IMG/VR virus record: IMGVR_UViG_3300008267_000652
Span: 1 to 22,775 of that record
DNA: 22,775 nucleotides
Direction: 5' to 3' (one strand)
Origin: a virus
A program made the translations under genes and the position numbers. Numbering within the stretch: the stretch's first letter is position 1; each line of letters starts with the position of its first letter. Positions 8,154-16,154 of the stretch are shown here, piece after piece. A model generated the notes under the pieces. It had not been told where the DNA came from. It worked only from the letters and a program-made list of their open reading frames with translations, and made no database searches.

Positions 8154-10112
8154 TTATCCCGGAAGGTTTGAGTTAACCGGAGATGTTTCTAAAGTTTTAG
8201 CTAACACTCTACCATCCATTTGTAATGTAGTAGGTTTAGCAGCAATTTTTTCTAATAAGGATATCATTCTATCCATTTTAGCATTATCTAAACCACCACT
8301 TCCCCCTTTACTTATATTAGGAGAAACTACTACTCCATCGCCTTTAGCTGTAACAGCCGTAGCTCCATATGAATCTGTAATAGTAAATGGACCTTTACTA
8401 GCAGGTGCTTCACCATCCATAACAGCTTGTGCTCCTCCTACTAATCCTGCTCCTGTAATTGCTCCAATAAGTACTCCTAAGGGCCCACCTAAGAAAAATC
8501 CAGTTACGGCACCAATAATACCTCCAATAACAACTCCACTTATTTGAAGAATACTATTTAGTTTTTCTACAGCTGAAGCTAGTTTTTCTTGGATTGATAA
8601 AGCCGAAGCGTTTTCAGCCTGAGCTTCAGCATCAATGTTTAATCCTTCTTGTTTTTGAGAATTAATAGCTGCTTGTTTAGTAACTTGATCCGCTAATTGA
8701 TCCGCAGTTAAACCAACAGCATCTGCTAAAGCTTGTTGTTGTAAAACATTCATTTGCTGGAATTCAGCTAATGATCCTACTTGTTTAAGTACTTCAGCGG
8801 CAGCTTCATCACTTTTACCAGTTAAAGCTAAGTATCTAGCTTGTTCTAGATTAAGTTGTTTTCCGGTTAATACTTCAGCTTCTAATTCGGCTTCAATAGA
8901 AGATTGAAAATCTAATAGTTTACCACTAATTTGTGCAGCTTCATTTAAGGTAATGCCTAAAGTTTTAGCTTGAGCAACTGCTTTAGCAATACCTTCAGGG
9001 GTTCTACCTAAATTAACACGAAGTAAACCTGTAGTTTTGTTAGCTTCTTCTAATACTTGATTAAAATTAAGAGCTACTTTACTTGAGTTTTGAACCTCTG
9101 CTGTAACTTGCGATTGTCTTTTATATAAATCTTCAGCTGCTACTCCGGATGCTAGAGTTAATTCACTAAATCCAGCAGCTGCTTCCTGTGATAATTTATT
9201 TCGTTTAACTAACGCGTTAGCTTGTACTAATAAATCATCATTATACCTTACTTGAATCCCAAGTTCATTATTAATATTTTGGTTAGCTTCCGCGAGATTT
9301 TCAACATTTGCTGTTACATCTCCACTTTTAATTGCTGTAAAAGCAAATTCATCATTTAATTTTCTAGCTTCATTAAAGCTAGCTCCAAAATTTCTACGTA
9401 AGTTAGCTATATTAGTATCGGCTTGACCCGCTCTTTCTACTAATTTACCTATTACAGCAGTTAAAACATCTCCTTTACTAACATTAGCTGCAAGGTTTTT
9501 ACCAATATTACCAAAAACTTCGCCCATATTTTTGGCGTCTTTGGTAGCACCTTTAATATCTAAAACTTTAGATAATTGACCTGATTTGTCTATTTTACCT
9601 AAAATTCCATCAAATCCTTTAAGTAATTTACCACTTAAACCTAAAGCTTTTTCTCTTTCTTCATTTTGTGCTTCAAGGTTTTTTAAAATGTCATTAGAAC
9701 GTTGTATTTCTATATTAAGAGCAGCTTCTAAATCTTCTTTAAGTTTTACTTCATTAGCATTTAAAGAGTTAATTCTAGTTTGAATAGATTGAATTATAGA
9801 TTGTTGCTTAATTTTTTCCCTAGCAATTTCTTTACTGATATCTTCACCTTCATTTAGTTTAATTTGAAGTTCAATTTGTTTATCAATTCCTGAGGTAAGT
9901 TTTTTAATTCCATTTAGAATATCCTTTTTATAGATATTAGCTACTTTTTGAGTAGATGTATCTAAACCTTGAGTAGAATCAATAGTATCAGTAATAGCAT
10001 CTTGAATAATTTGACCTAAAGAGGTAAAAGCATCTATTAGAGATTGGGTTTCTTCTCTAAATTCTTTAGCGGCTTGTTTGCCTTTATTTAATTCTTCTTC
10101 AGGTGTTGCCAT
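8154..10112 (-). CDS. Tail tape measure protein
   Basis: This 652-residue protein sets tail length and is probably expelled with the DNA. It is mostly alpha-helical and Ala/Leu/Lys/Glu-rich with long coiled-coil stretches in the first 200 residues (around LKEDLEAALNIEIQRSNDI). A Gly/Ile/Val-rich hydrophobic segment sits at about 525-565 (SGVVIGGIIGAVTGFFLGGP), a common tape-measure feature able to insert in the host membrane. The C-terminal tail contains a short helix, MDRMISLLEKIA. It directly follows the two overlapping chaperone-like genes, the classical position for a tape measure. It is short for a myovirus tape measure, implying a short tail if one residue spans about 0.15 nm (a general rule). 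Confidence 0.83.
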   Translation of the reverse strand: MATPEEELNKGKQAAKEFREETQSLIDAFTSLGQIIQDAITDTIDSTQGLDTSTQKVANIYKKDILNGIKKLTSGIDKQIELQIKLNEGEDISKEIAREKIKQQSIIQSIQTRINSLNANEVKLKEDLEAALNIEIQRSNDILKNLEAQNEEREKALGLSGKLLKGFDGILGKIDKSGQLSKVLDIKGATKDAKNMGEVFGNIGKNLAANVSKGDVLTAVIGKLVERAGQADTNIANLRRNFGASFNEARKLNDEFAFTAIKSGDVTANVENLAEANQNINNELGIQVRYNDDLLVQANALVKRNKLSQEAAAGFSELTLASGVAAEDLYKRQSQVTAEVQNSSKVALNFNQVLEEANKTTGLLRVNLGRTPEGIAKAVAQAKTLGITLNEAAQISGKLLDFQSSIEAELEAEVLTGKQLNLEQARYLALTGKSDEAAAEVLKQVGSLAEFQQMNVLQQQALADAVGLTADQLADQVTKQAAINSQKQEGLNIDAEAQAENASALSIQEKLASAVEKLNSILQISGVVIGGIIGAVTGFFLGGPLGVLIGAITGAGLVGGAQAVMDGEAPASKGPFTITDSYGATAVTAKGDGVVVSPNISKGGSGGLDNAKMDRMISLLEKIAAKPTTLQMDGRVLAKTLETSPVNSNLPG

Positions 10113-10117
10113 ATAAT

Positions 10118-10125
10118 ATAAATAT
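10118..10125 (-). promoter_or_regulatory. Intergenic octamer ATATTTAT before tape measure gene
   Basis: The coding strand reads GATATTTATATTATATGG, where the last ATG is the tape-measure start, only 5 nt after the octamer. It shares 15 bases with the copy before the 719-residue fusion gene. The small distance would leave almost no leader, so a translational role is as possible as a promoter. Confidence 0.3.
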
Positions 10126-10140
10126 CAAAAATTATAACTT

Positions 10141-10479
10141 TTATTTATATTGTGGGACAGGAGTAGTTATTTTAGGACTAGCTTGTCTAAATGCTTCTTT
10201 ATTAACATTACCTGATGAATCTACTAAAGTTTGTTTTTTAGGGTCTTTAGGAGTTGATTGTTTAGCTTTATCTTCATAATATTTACGAAGTTTACTAAAA
10301 GTAAATTGTCTTAACCAAACTGGCATATTATACACTTCACCCCAAGAATATCCTCCATTACCCCAAAATACTATTTCGTGAATTTGGGTGAAAACATTTA
10401 CTCTATGCTCAGTAGATTTTTCAGGCGTCAGGCCAAAAAAAGTTAAGCCCGATTGGAATATTAACTCGGGATTCGGCAC
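10141..10479 (-). CDS. Small tail assembly protein, possibly made by frameshift from the gp26-like gene
   Basis: As a separate protein this is 112 residues from a GTG at 10477-10479, since the only in-frame start lies inside the upstream gene. The sequence contains HEIVFWGNGGYSWGEVYNMP, then VWLRQFTFSKLRKYYEDKAK, a compact helical region I recall beside gp26-like genes in T4-related marine phages, followed by a charged and Pro-rich tail. It overlaps the gp26-like gene by 59 nt in the +1 (equal to -2) frame and sits directly before the tape measure gene. That is where tail assembly chaperones make a second, frameshifted product. It may therefore be expressed as a C-terminal extension (roughly 335 residues in total) rather than alone. 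The gene is real with good confidence; its mode of expression is open. Confidence 0.72.
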   Translation of the reverse strand: MPNPELIFQSGLTFFGLTPEKSTEHRVNVFTQIHEIVFWGNGGYSWGEVYNMPVWLRQFTFSKLRKYYEDKAKQSTPKDPKKQTLVDSSGNVNKEAFRQASPKITTPVPQYK

Positions 10480-10494
10480 GTTCGGGAAAAAAAG
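10421..10494 (-). other. Dual-frame overlap with two T7 slippery runs
   Basis: On the coding strand both reading frames are open between the in-frame TAA of the downstream frame (10495-10497) and the TGA of the gp26-like gene (10421-10423). Within this stretch the 12-mer TTAACTTTTTTT occurs twice, with its seven-T run at 10487-10493 and again at 10435-10441. Slippage by +1 or -2 on either run would join the two frames. In the first run TTT TTT is followed by CCC G, and in the second by GGC. The recoding is inferred. Confidence 0.45.
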
Positions 10495-11146
10495 TTAAAT
10501 CAACATCGGGTTGAAATGAAGTAACGTGCTCTCTAAATTCTCGAGCATCTCGGGCTAGTAGATAATTATCTACGTAATTCCTAATATCTTTTTGTTCACT
10601 ATTACCATCTACTGAAAGAATCATGTGTTTTAAACGAGTAGATGATTCAGGTGATGCTTCAGGGTTAAGTTTTTTAATACCTTGAACTTCTTGAGCAATT
10701 TTTTTCTCGTCAGTATGAGTTAAAATCTTAAATTCAACTACTGTTCCTGTTGAAGGCATAGTAAAAGAAAAACGATTTACTCCTCTTACAAATAAACTTT
10801 CATCAAATGATTTAGAATCAATAAGAGATAAATCTATAGTATATGTTTCTCCTCTATATTTAAAAGTATAATCTTTACCATATCCTAAAATACGAGCTGC
10901 TACCATAATAGCATTTTTATCACCAATAATTAAATCATCAAAATTAATATCTGATACTATTAGTGATTTTAATAGGCGATCAATTACAGTTCCGTTTTGG
11001 ATGTATGCTTGGTTAGTTAGAATATCTTCTTCTTTTGCGGTCATGTACTTCATTTCGATAGTACCGCTTGATAGAGGGTTTTCTTCCGGATAAATTAAAC
11101 CTTTTGAAGGTAATTCGATTGTTTCTGTTGGTAACTTAAATTCCAT
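10421..11146 (-). CDS. T4 gp26-like baseplate / tail assembly protein
   Basis: This 241-residue protein has the hallmark N-terminus of the T4 baseplate protein family (gp26/gp51 type): ELPSKGLIYPEENPL (11-25), then MKYMTAKEEDILTN (32-45), then a Leu/Ile-rich helix with IVSDINFDDLIIGDKNAI and an ARILGYGKDYTF motif. In T4 these proteins act in hub assembly, and in many T4-like phages they hold the place of tail assembly chaperones. I take the ATG at 11144-11146. The frame stays open to 11218, but that extension would translate through a clear terminator hairpin (11196-11216) and add an odd hydrophobic segment. The gene overlaps the next by 59 nt. Confidence 0.82.
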   Translation of the reverse strand: MEFKLPTETIELPSKGLIYPEENPLSSGTIEMKYMTAKEEDILTNQAYIQNGTVIDRLLKSLIVSDINFDDLIIGDKNAIMVAARILGYGKDYTFKYRGETYTIDLSLIDSKSFDESLFVRGVNRFSFTMPSTGTVVEFKILTHTDEKKIAQEVQGIKKLNPEASPESSTRLKHMILSVDGNSEQKDIRNYVDNYLLARDAREFREHVTSFQPDVDLTFFPERAESRVNIPIGLNFFWPDA

Positions 11147-11189
11147 ATACTTGTTTAATAAAACTATTCTAGTTATACATATTAAGATA

Positions 11190-11216
11190 AAAAAAGAGCT
11201 TGACAGAATCAAGCTC
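11190..11216 (-). terminator. Rho-independent terminator after tail tube gene
   Basis: On the coding strand GAGCTTGA, a 5-nt loop and TCAAGCTC form a perfect 8-bp stem (11196-11216), followed at once by seven T residues. It lies 26 nt past the tube stop codon and would separate the highly expressed sheath and tube transcripts from the baseplate genes. Confidence 0.85.
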
Positions 11217-11242
11217 AATTTTAAAATTTATGTAAACTTTTA

Positions 11243-11731
11243 TTAGAAGTTCAATATACAGTAATCAACTGCCATTTCTACTGTGATTTCAACTGCAGCA
11301 TCTACAGTATCCCAGTTATAAGTACCCCAGTTTACACTTGCTGGGAAAGCACCTTTAAGGATCCATTCTGATACTACGTCACCCACAGGACCTAATACAT
11401 CAACAGTAATATCTTTTTTATAGAAATCAGAGTAACCATCTCTACCAGTTACAGATTCGTGTGAAAGACGAATCCATTCAATTACAGCTTGAGCACCTGA
11501 AGGTGTGATTGGATCAAACAATGTCATAGTCATGTTGTTCCAAACTGATTTGCCTTTAACTTTACGTTGTACGTTGATGTGGTTTAATTCAACAACACCT
11601 TGTGTTAAAGATACGTCACTAATACCCTTAATCATGAACGACGGAATACCGTCAACGTACATGATAAATCTATTAGGCTGTTTGGGTTCAAACGCTGTAA
11701 AAAATATTTCGTTTGGTGATAATACTGCCAT
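11243..11731 (-). CDS. Tail tube protein (T4 gp19-like)
   Basis: This 162-residue protein forms the inner tail tube through which DNA passes. Length and sequence fit the T4 gp19 family: an N-terminal NRFIMYVDGIPSFMIKGIS strand pair, then VELNHINVQRKVKGK and WNNMTMTLFDPITPSGAQ, then ILKGAFPASVNWGTYNWDT and a closing beta strand. The gene directly follows the sheath, the usual sheath-tube order in myophages, and ends in a strong terminator, so the two probably form one late transcription unit. The start is well supported by the N-terminal alignment pattern and by the 46-nt AT-rich gap upstream, which holds the repeated octamer. Confidence 0.9.
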   Translation of the reverse strand: MAVLSPNEIFFTAFEPKQPNRFIMYVDGIPSFMIKGISDVSLTQGVVELNHINVQRKVKGKSVWNNMTMTLFDPITPSGAQAVIEWIRLSHESVTGRDGYSDFYKKDITVDVLGPVGDVVSEWILKGAFPASVNWGTYNWDTVDAAVEITVEMAVDYCILNF

Positions 11732-11754
11732 TTTACTTATTTATTTATTTTATT

Positions 11755-11762
11755 ATAAATAT
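11755..11762 (-). promoter_or_regulatory. Intergenic octamer ATATTTAT before tail tube gene
   Basis: The coding strand reads GATATTTATAATAAAATAA here. The sheath gene has the same 19-mer with a single difference and the same distance (23 nt between octamer and ATG). Two major structural genes sharing this makes it the best late-promoter candidate in the window. Confidence 0.45.
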
Positions 11763-11777
11763 CTACTCCTTAAATTT

Positions 11778-13550
11778 TTAACCTGGGAATGTAGCACCTG
11801 TAGGCAACACATTGAAGTCTAGGATGATAAATTCAGCAGTTTTGGTTGGTTGTAGATAAATTTGACCTACCATCTGATTTCTATCAATTACATCAGGAGT
11901 GTTGTTTGAATCGTCCATTACAACTCTATAAGCATACAAACCTTGACGTTGTTGTACTGTCTCTAAGTATGGATTAACTTGACTTAAGAATGCATTTCTA
12001 GTAGCAGCAGTATTTTGTTCAAATACTAAGTTTTGAGCTACTTGGCCGATGTAAGACTTAAGAGCAATTAACAATCTACGAACGTTTACACGATCAAGTG
12101 CTGAGGCTTGTTTTTGTAAAGTTTTCTGACCATATACTACAACACCTTGACCAGGGAATGTAGCAATTGGGTTTACATTACCTTGATATAATGTGTCTCT
12201 GTTACCTTGAGATAATTTTCTTTCCGCGGTAATTACTGTGTCTAATCCACCTCTATTAATACCCGCCGGAGCGAACCATGGTTCAGAAGAAGCATCAGTA
12301 AACGCGTAAACCCCGCCAATCATTGTAGAAGCTGGTACCCACACCAAATTGCCTGAATCTGGGTCAATTGTTCTTAACCAAGGCCAGTATACAGCAGCGT
12401 ATGAAGTATCTCTAGCAGCAGCCTGTGTTATAGCATTGTTAATAGAAGCTCCATAAGCTACAGGATCAAATACGTAAATACTATCACCTCTATTTTGAGT
12501 ATTATTAGTTGCGGTTGAAATTTGTGAAGTTTGAAGAGTATCAATCAAACCAGGAGTTAACAATACATTAAATCTATAGTCATCTTGGTTTGCAAGAAGA
12601 TCTAACATATCATCATAATCACTACCTTTTAAACCTTGTGTATTACCTCCAGCTGTAGCATCTGTACCTGAAATAGTTTCGTAGTATTTAGCAGGACCAT
12701 ATGTAGCACCAACTGGAATTAATGAACCAAGACCACCCGTAAATGTTCCGGCATATGAACCACTACCTACTACTGGGATTGAGCTTGTATATTGAGCTTT
12801 AGCTACACCAGCATTATTAAAATAGAATGGAGTATTATTTACATAAGAAACTCTTACGTAACGAGATGAGTTAGGGAATGAACCAGAAATCTCAATATAA
12901 TTTTCAGTTGAATTATAATTTTGTTTTTGGTCACCAATTACTCTAGAAATATAATTAGGTTGAGTTGGGTCAAGAGATAAATTGTTCCAAGTTTCAAGTA
13001 CAACTTTATTGTTGTTATTATCATTACCTCTTCTAATTAAAAGAGAGAATGTACCTGAAGCTGAACTAGCAGTAGCAATTTCCCATCTAATGTTATCTAC
13101 TGAACCTGAAACTAAAGATCCAGAACCACCTGTAATTTCATTTTGTGATCCTGAGTTATTCCAGATTATACCTTTATCAAGAGTTTCAAGTTGAAAAGAA
13201 CCAGTTCCATTAGATCCTGTAATTTCAGCTGTAGCATAATCCCAAGTACTAGAACCTGAAACTACTCTTGCTACTAATAAAGATTCACCTCCATTTTGGA
13301 AGTAATTATAAGCAGCAATTGAAGTAAAATAAGTATAAATTTGATCGTTACTTGAATCACTACCACTCATAAAGGTTGTTCCAAAACGGTTTTGATAGTC
13401 ACTGTATGAAGTAACAATAGTAGGAATTTCTACAGGACCTTTTGCGGTTGGTCCTACAATAGCGGCTCCAACTGTTATAGGTTGTTGGGTGATAAATGAC
13501 TGGTCGTTCTCTCTTGTTAAAACACCAGGTGATACTAAAGTTTCTGCCAT
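11778..13550 (-). CDS. Contractile tail sheath protein (T4 gp18-like)
   Basis: This 590-residue protein polymerises around the tube and contracts on infection. The N-terminus is diagnostic (SPGVLTRENDQSF, then VGAAIVGPTAKGPVEIPTIV, then YQNRFGTTF), as is the C-terminal region with RRLLIALKSYIGQVAQNLVF and QVNPYLETVQQRQGLYAY ending in short hydrophobic strands. The middle (about 100-300) is Ser/Gly/Asn-rich and probably forms exposed, variable domains that would be accessible to glycosylation. It is followed by the tube gene and a terminator. Length is near the usual 500-660 residues. The ATG is the first in frame and is preceded by a 53-nt non-coding leader. Confidence 0.93.
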   Translation of the reverse strand: MAETLVSPGVLTRENDQSFITQQPITVGAAIVGPTAKGPVEIPTIVTSYSDYQNRFGTTFMSGSDSSNDQIYTYFTSIAAYNYFQNGGESLLVARVVSGSSTWDYATAEITGSNGTGSFQLETLDKGIIWNNSGSQNEITGGSGSLVSGSVDNIRWEIATASSASGTFSLLIRRGNDNNNNKVVLETWNNLSLDPTQPNYISRVIGDQKQNYNSTENYIEISGSFPNSSRYVRVSYVNNTPFYFNNAGVAKAQYTSSIPVVGSGSYAGTFTGGLGSLIPVGATYGPAKYYETISGTDATAGGNTQGLKGSDYDDMLDLLANQDDYRFNVLLTPGLIDTLQTSQISTATNNTQNRGDSIYVFDPVAYGASINNAITQAAARDTSYAAVYWPWLRTIDPDSGNLVWVPASTMIGGVYAFTDASSEPWFAPAGINRGGLDTVITAERKLSQGNRDTLYQGNVNPIATFPGQGVVVYGQKTLQKQASALDRVNVRRLLIALKSYIGQVAQNLVFEQNTAATRNAFLSQVNPYLETVQQRQGLYAYRVVMDDSNNTPDVIDRNQMVGQIYLQPTKTAEFIILDFNVLPTGATFPG

Positions 13551-13573
13551 TGCTAATAGGTTGTTATTTTATG

Positions 13574-13581
13574 ATAAATAT
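13574..13581 (-). promoter_or_regulatory. Intergenic octamer ATATTTAT before tail sheath gene
   Basis: The coding strand reads GATATTTATCATAAAATAA, one base different from the copy before the tube gene, and it sits 23 nt upstream of the sheath ATG. A promoter role is inferred from this matched sequence and spacing. Confidence 0.45.
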
Positions 13582-13603
13582 CAGAAAAGAATTCAAAAAT
13601 TAA

Positions 13604-13852
13604 CTATTTTTTAATAAATTCCCACGTTTCGGGATCAATAGTTCCTTCTCCATATTTTTGTTGTAACCTAGCAGCTAATTGATTTCTTTTTACTTTAAAA
13701 GCAGCAATTTGTTTTTTTAATTCAACTTTTTGTTCTTCCAAATTTTGAATTTGATATTCTATTTCTCCTAATTGAAATATAAATTTACCTTCTAAATCAG
13801 TTAAATCAGTTAGTTCTTTTTTTTCTTCGTCTGTTATATAAACCTTTTCCAT
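13604..13852 (-). CDS. Small coiled-coil protein
   Basis: This 82-residue protein is highly charged and predicted to be almost entirely helical. Heptad-like spacing is visible from ELTDLTDLEGKFIFQLGE through IQNLEEQKVELKKQIAAFK, and it ends with YGEGTIDPETWEFIKK. There is no membrane segment. It lies between the modification cassette and the sheath gene, 12 nt after the former. I do not recognise a named family. A small dimeric or trimeric scaffold or chaperone is possible from the coiled coil, but this is not shown. Its separation from the sheath by a 53-nt gap suggests it is transcribed with the cassette or from a shared late promoter. Confidence 0.7.
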   Translation of the reverse strand: MEKVYITDEEKKELTDLTDLEGKFIFQLGEIEYQIQNLEEQKVELKKQIAAFKVKRNQLAARLQQKYGEGTIDPETWEFIKK

Positions 13853-13857
13853 ATATT

Positions 13858-13865
13858 ATAAATAT
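13858..13865 (-). promoter_or_regulatory. Octamer ATATTTAT before coiled-coil gene
   Basis: The octamer touches the last base of the upstream stop codon and leaves only 5 nt before the ATG at 13852. A conventional promoter at this distance would give a nearly leaderless transcript, so this copy is the weakest functional candidate. Confidence 0.25.
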
Positions 13866-16153
13866 TATTTTTTTAATAAAGATTTTACTTTAGTAAATAC
13901 CATTTGTGGAGTAATTGATTTTTGGCAAATATGTTGTTTATCGGTCCCTTTCCAAATAGGACACCAATCCCAATCACCAGCATCAAATACAAAGTTTGGA
14001 TTAGTCCAACACGGGAAACAATTGTCTGTTGTTATACGTGTAACGCGAGAAGTAAATTCGTGATTTTTTTCTGCAAAACCATTAATCATTACAGTATGTT
14101 TTCCAAGAGCCCAATTTAACCAAGATAATCCTGATCCTAATCCTATAAATAAATCAGCATGGTGAAGGATATTAGCTACAAAATCCATAGAATGTCCGTA
14201 ATGGTTTATAGCACCTGGAATTCCAAATTCGTTTTTGGTTAGACTAACTACTGTATAACCTTGTTGGTTAAGGAGTTTAGTTAAAGTTACCCAATATTCA
14301 TATTTCCATTCTTTACAACCTGCTGTAGCATTAGGTCCTATTACAACATATTTGTTAGGATGGATTCTTTCACCTTTAGGAAAATCTACTCCATAATTAA
14401 GTTCTTTAAATTCTAAACCTAAAATATCTGTAGCAGTTGCTTGCATAGGAATAGTATTACATTGGCGAGGATGGTTATCTGAGTTTTTCCATCCTCCTTT
14501 ATCATCTCTAAACCAACCTATTTTATAATGAACAAAGCATTCAGTAGATTCTCCAGGTTTAATAAATTCAATATTACTATAAGCTGGGAGGTTTTTAAGC
14601 CAATCATTATTAAATGTAGATAAAATAACTTGACAATTATGTTTTTTAGCAAAATCTACAACATAAGGAGACCAACCAATAGTATCGCCAATAGCTTTTG
14701 ATTCAATAGATATTAAAACACGTTTATTATTTAAATCTAATTGACTTACTACTTTACCATTTACTTTAATTATCCAAGGAATATAATACTTTTTAGAACA
14801 AGCGGTCCACATATTATTTCTAATAAAAGTCGAATAGTAAACTTTGCCATCTCTAGAATCTATAAATTCAATATTATAATCCCTACTTACGTCCCCTAAA
14901 ATTTCAACTCTAGGACCATTTATATACGATACATGTACTGTGTTAGTATCTACTATTTTTTCGTATTCGTCTAAAAATTCTTGTAAAGTATTACGTCCAA
15001 TTTCTGCTACTTTATCCCAGTTAAAATCACGGCGAATAATTTCTGATTCTTTTAAAGCACGTTTTTTATGTGTTTCATAATTAACATAAGCATCTCTCAT
15101 TACACGTGCTAAATCTTCAAAATCAGGTTCGTAGTAATTACCTACAACTGAATTAAAGTGATTGTAGTTAGCATCTAAAGCAGGTCGTTCACCTAATACT
15201 TTAACAGGTAATCCTTTACCCTCAGCAAATTCCATTTGAGCACAACATGCTGAATATATAGCAGGAGTACCACAAGCCATTGCTTCGATTAATGGTAAAT
15301 TCCATCCTTCACTACGAGCACAAGATAAAAATACGTGACCTGTTCTTAAGTATTGAATGTAATCTTCTCTAGAAGGGAAATGTTTTACTTTAATTCGATC
15401 ATCAACTAAATTGTAATGTTCAAGTCTATCTTCAGTTGTTTCATGTCCATCACCTGAAAATGGATTATCAATTGATACTATTAAATCAACTGGTTCATTA
15501 GGTGAAAATTCTTTAAGGAACGTTTCAATTAACTCTTTAGTAGATTTTCGGTAATCCCAACGACCAAATATAACAAATTTAAAACGATTATCTTTATAAT
15601 CATCTAATTGATCTAAATAAATCCCCGGACTAAAAGTATCAACATCTACACCTTCAGGTACAACTTTAACTTTATCAGCAGGCATACCTTGAGCAATTGT
15701 ACATTCGGCTTGCCATTTTGAAGGTACCCAAATTTGATCAAATTCTTTTAATTTATCAAAAAAATCATCTTTATGAAGAGTAGACTCCCAAACATTATAC
15801 GCAATTTTAGGACCACGATATCTATCGTAGTAATAATGATGACCAGTTTCTTCTAAAACAATGTTTACATTATGTTCAAAATCTTCACCAAAATTTTTAT
15901 AAATATCAAAATCTTCTCTAGTGTTTTCTCCTGTCCAAAGAGTTTGTTTTTTAAGTAATTTTTTATCTACCTCGTTTAGGTAAGGTTCTTCATCGTGTGG
16001 AGTAGGACCATTTGTAGTCCAAGTTTTACCTACAGTAAAATTTCTAACCTTTACATCAAGATGTTTAGATAAATGTCTAAAAAAGTCTCGTGTGTGATTA
16101 GCATAACCTGTAGTCCCAATATAAGGACCATGTGCAAAAATTTTTGGTTTCAT
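13865..16153 (-). CDS. GT4 glycosyltransferase fused to TibC-like autotransporter heptosyltransferase
   Basis: This 762-residue protein holds two glycosyltransferases. Residues 1-400 form a GT4 enzyme (GT-B fold): an N-terminal HGPYIGTTGYANHTRDF nucleotide-loop region, VIFGRWDYRKS at 194-204, and SEGWNLPLIEAMACG at 281-295 with the family EX7E pair E282/E290. Residues 403-760 match the bacterial autotransporter heptosyltransferase (Aah/TibC) family: HVSYINGPRVEILG at 407-420, SKAIGDTIGWSPYV at 485-498, GPNATAGCKEWKYEYW at 606-621, and a C-terminal metal-type cysteine set C712, C715, C731, C743 within CFPCW and WDWCPIWKGTDKQHIC. TibC-type enzymes attach ADP-activated heptose to Ser residues of autotransporters, so protein O-glycosylation is the expected chemistry; the sugar here is unknown. 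It is the last gene of the packed cassette, 1 nt after its neighbour. Confidence 0.85.
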   Translation of the reverse strand: MKPKIFAHGPYIGTTGYANHTRDFFRHLSKHLDVKVRNFTVGKTWTTNGPTPHDEEPYLNEVDKKLLKKQTLWTGENTREDFDIYKNFGEDFEHNVNIVLEETGHHYYYDRYRGPKIAYNVWESTLHKDDFFDKLKEFDQIWVPSKWQAECTIAQGMPADKVKVVPEGVDVDTFSPGIYLDQLDDYKDNRFKFVIFGRWDYRKSTKELIETFLKEFSPNEPVDLIVSIDNPFSGDGHETTEDRLEHYNLVDDRIKVKHFPSREDYIQYLRTGHVFLSCARSEGWNLPLIEAMACGTPAIYSACCAQMEFAEGKGLPVKVLGERPALDANYNHFNSVVGNYYEPDFEDLARVMRDAYVNYETHKKRALKESEIIRRDFNWDKVAEIGRNTLQEFLDEYEKIVDTNTVHVSYINGPRVEILGDVSRDYNIEFIDSRDGKVYYSTFIRNNMWTACSKKYYIPWIIKVNGKVVSQLDLNNKRVLISIESKAIGDTIGWSPYVVDFAKKHNCQVILSTFNNDWLKNLPAYSNIEFIKPGESTECFVHYKIGWFRDDKGGWKNSDNHPRQCNTIPMQATATDILGLEFKELNYGVDFPKGERIHPNKYVVIGPNATAGCKEWKYEYWVTLTKLLNQQGYTVVSLTKNEFGIPGAINHYGHSMDFVANILHHADLFIGLGSGLSWLNWALGKHTVMINGFAEKNHEFTSRVTRITTDNCFPCWTNPNFVFDAGDWDWCPIWKGTDKQHICQKSITPQMVFTKVKSLLKK

Positions 16154-16154
16154 A

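Noticed and set aside
9586-9783. Plus-strand open frames opposite tape measure, sheath, tube, oxygenase and fusion genes
   Set aside because: They are short, lack recognisable motifs and lie entirely opposite well-supported genes.
11147-11218. Longer start for the gp26-like gene giving a hydrophobic N-terminal segment
   Set aside because: It would translate the arms of a clear Rho-independent terminator, and the family pattern begins at the later ATG (11146).
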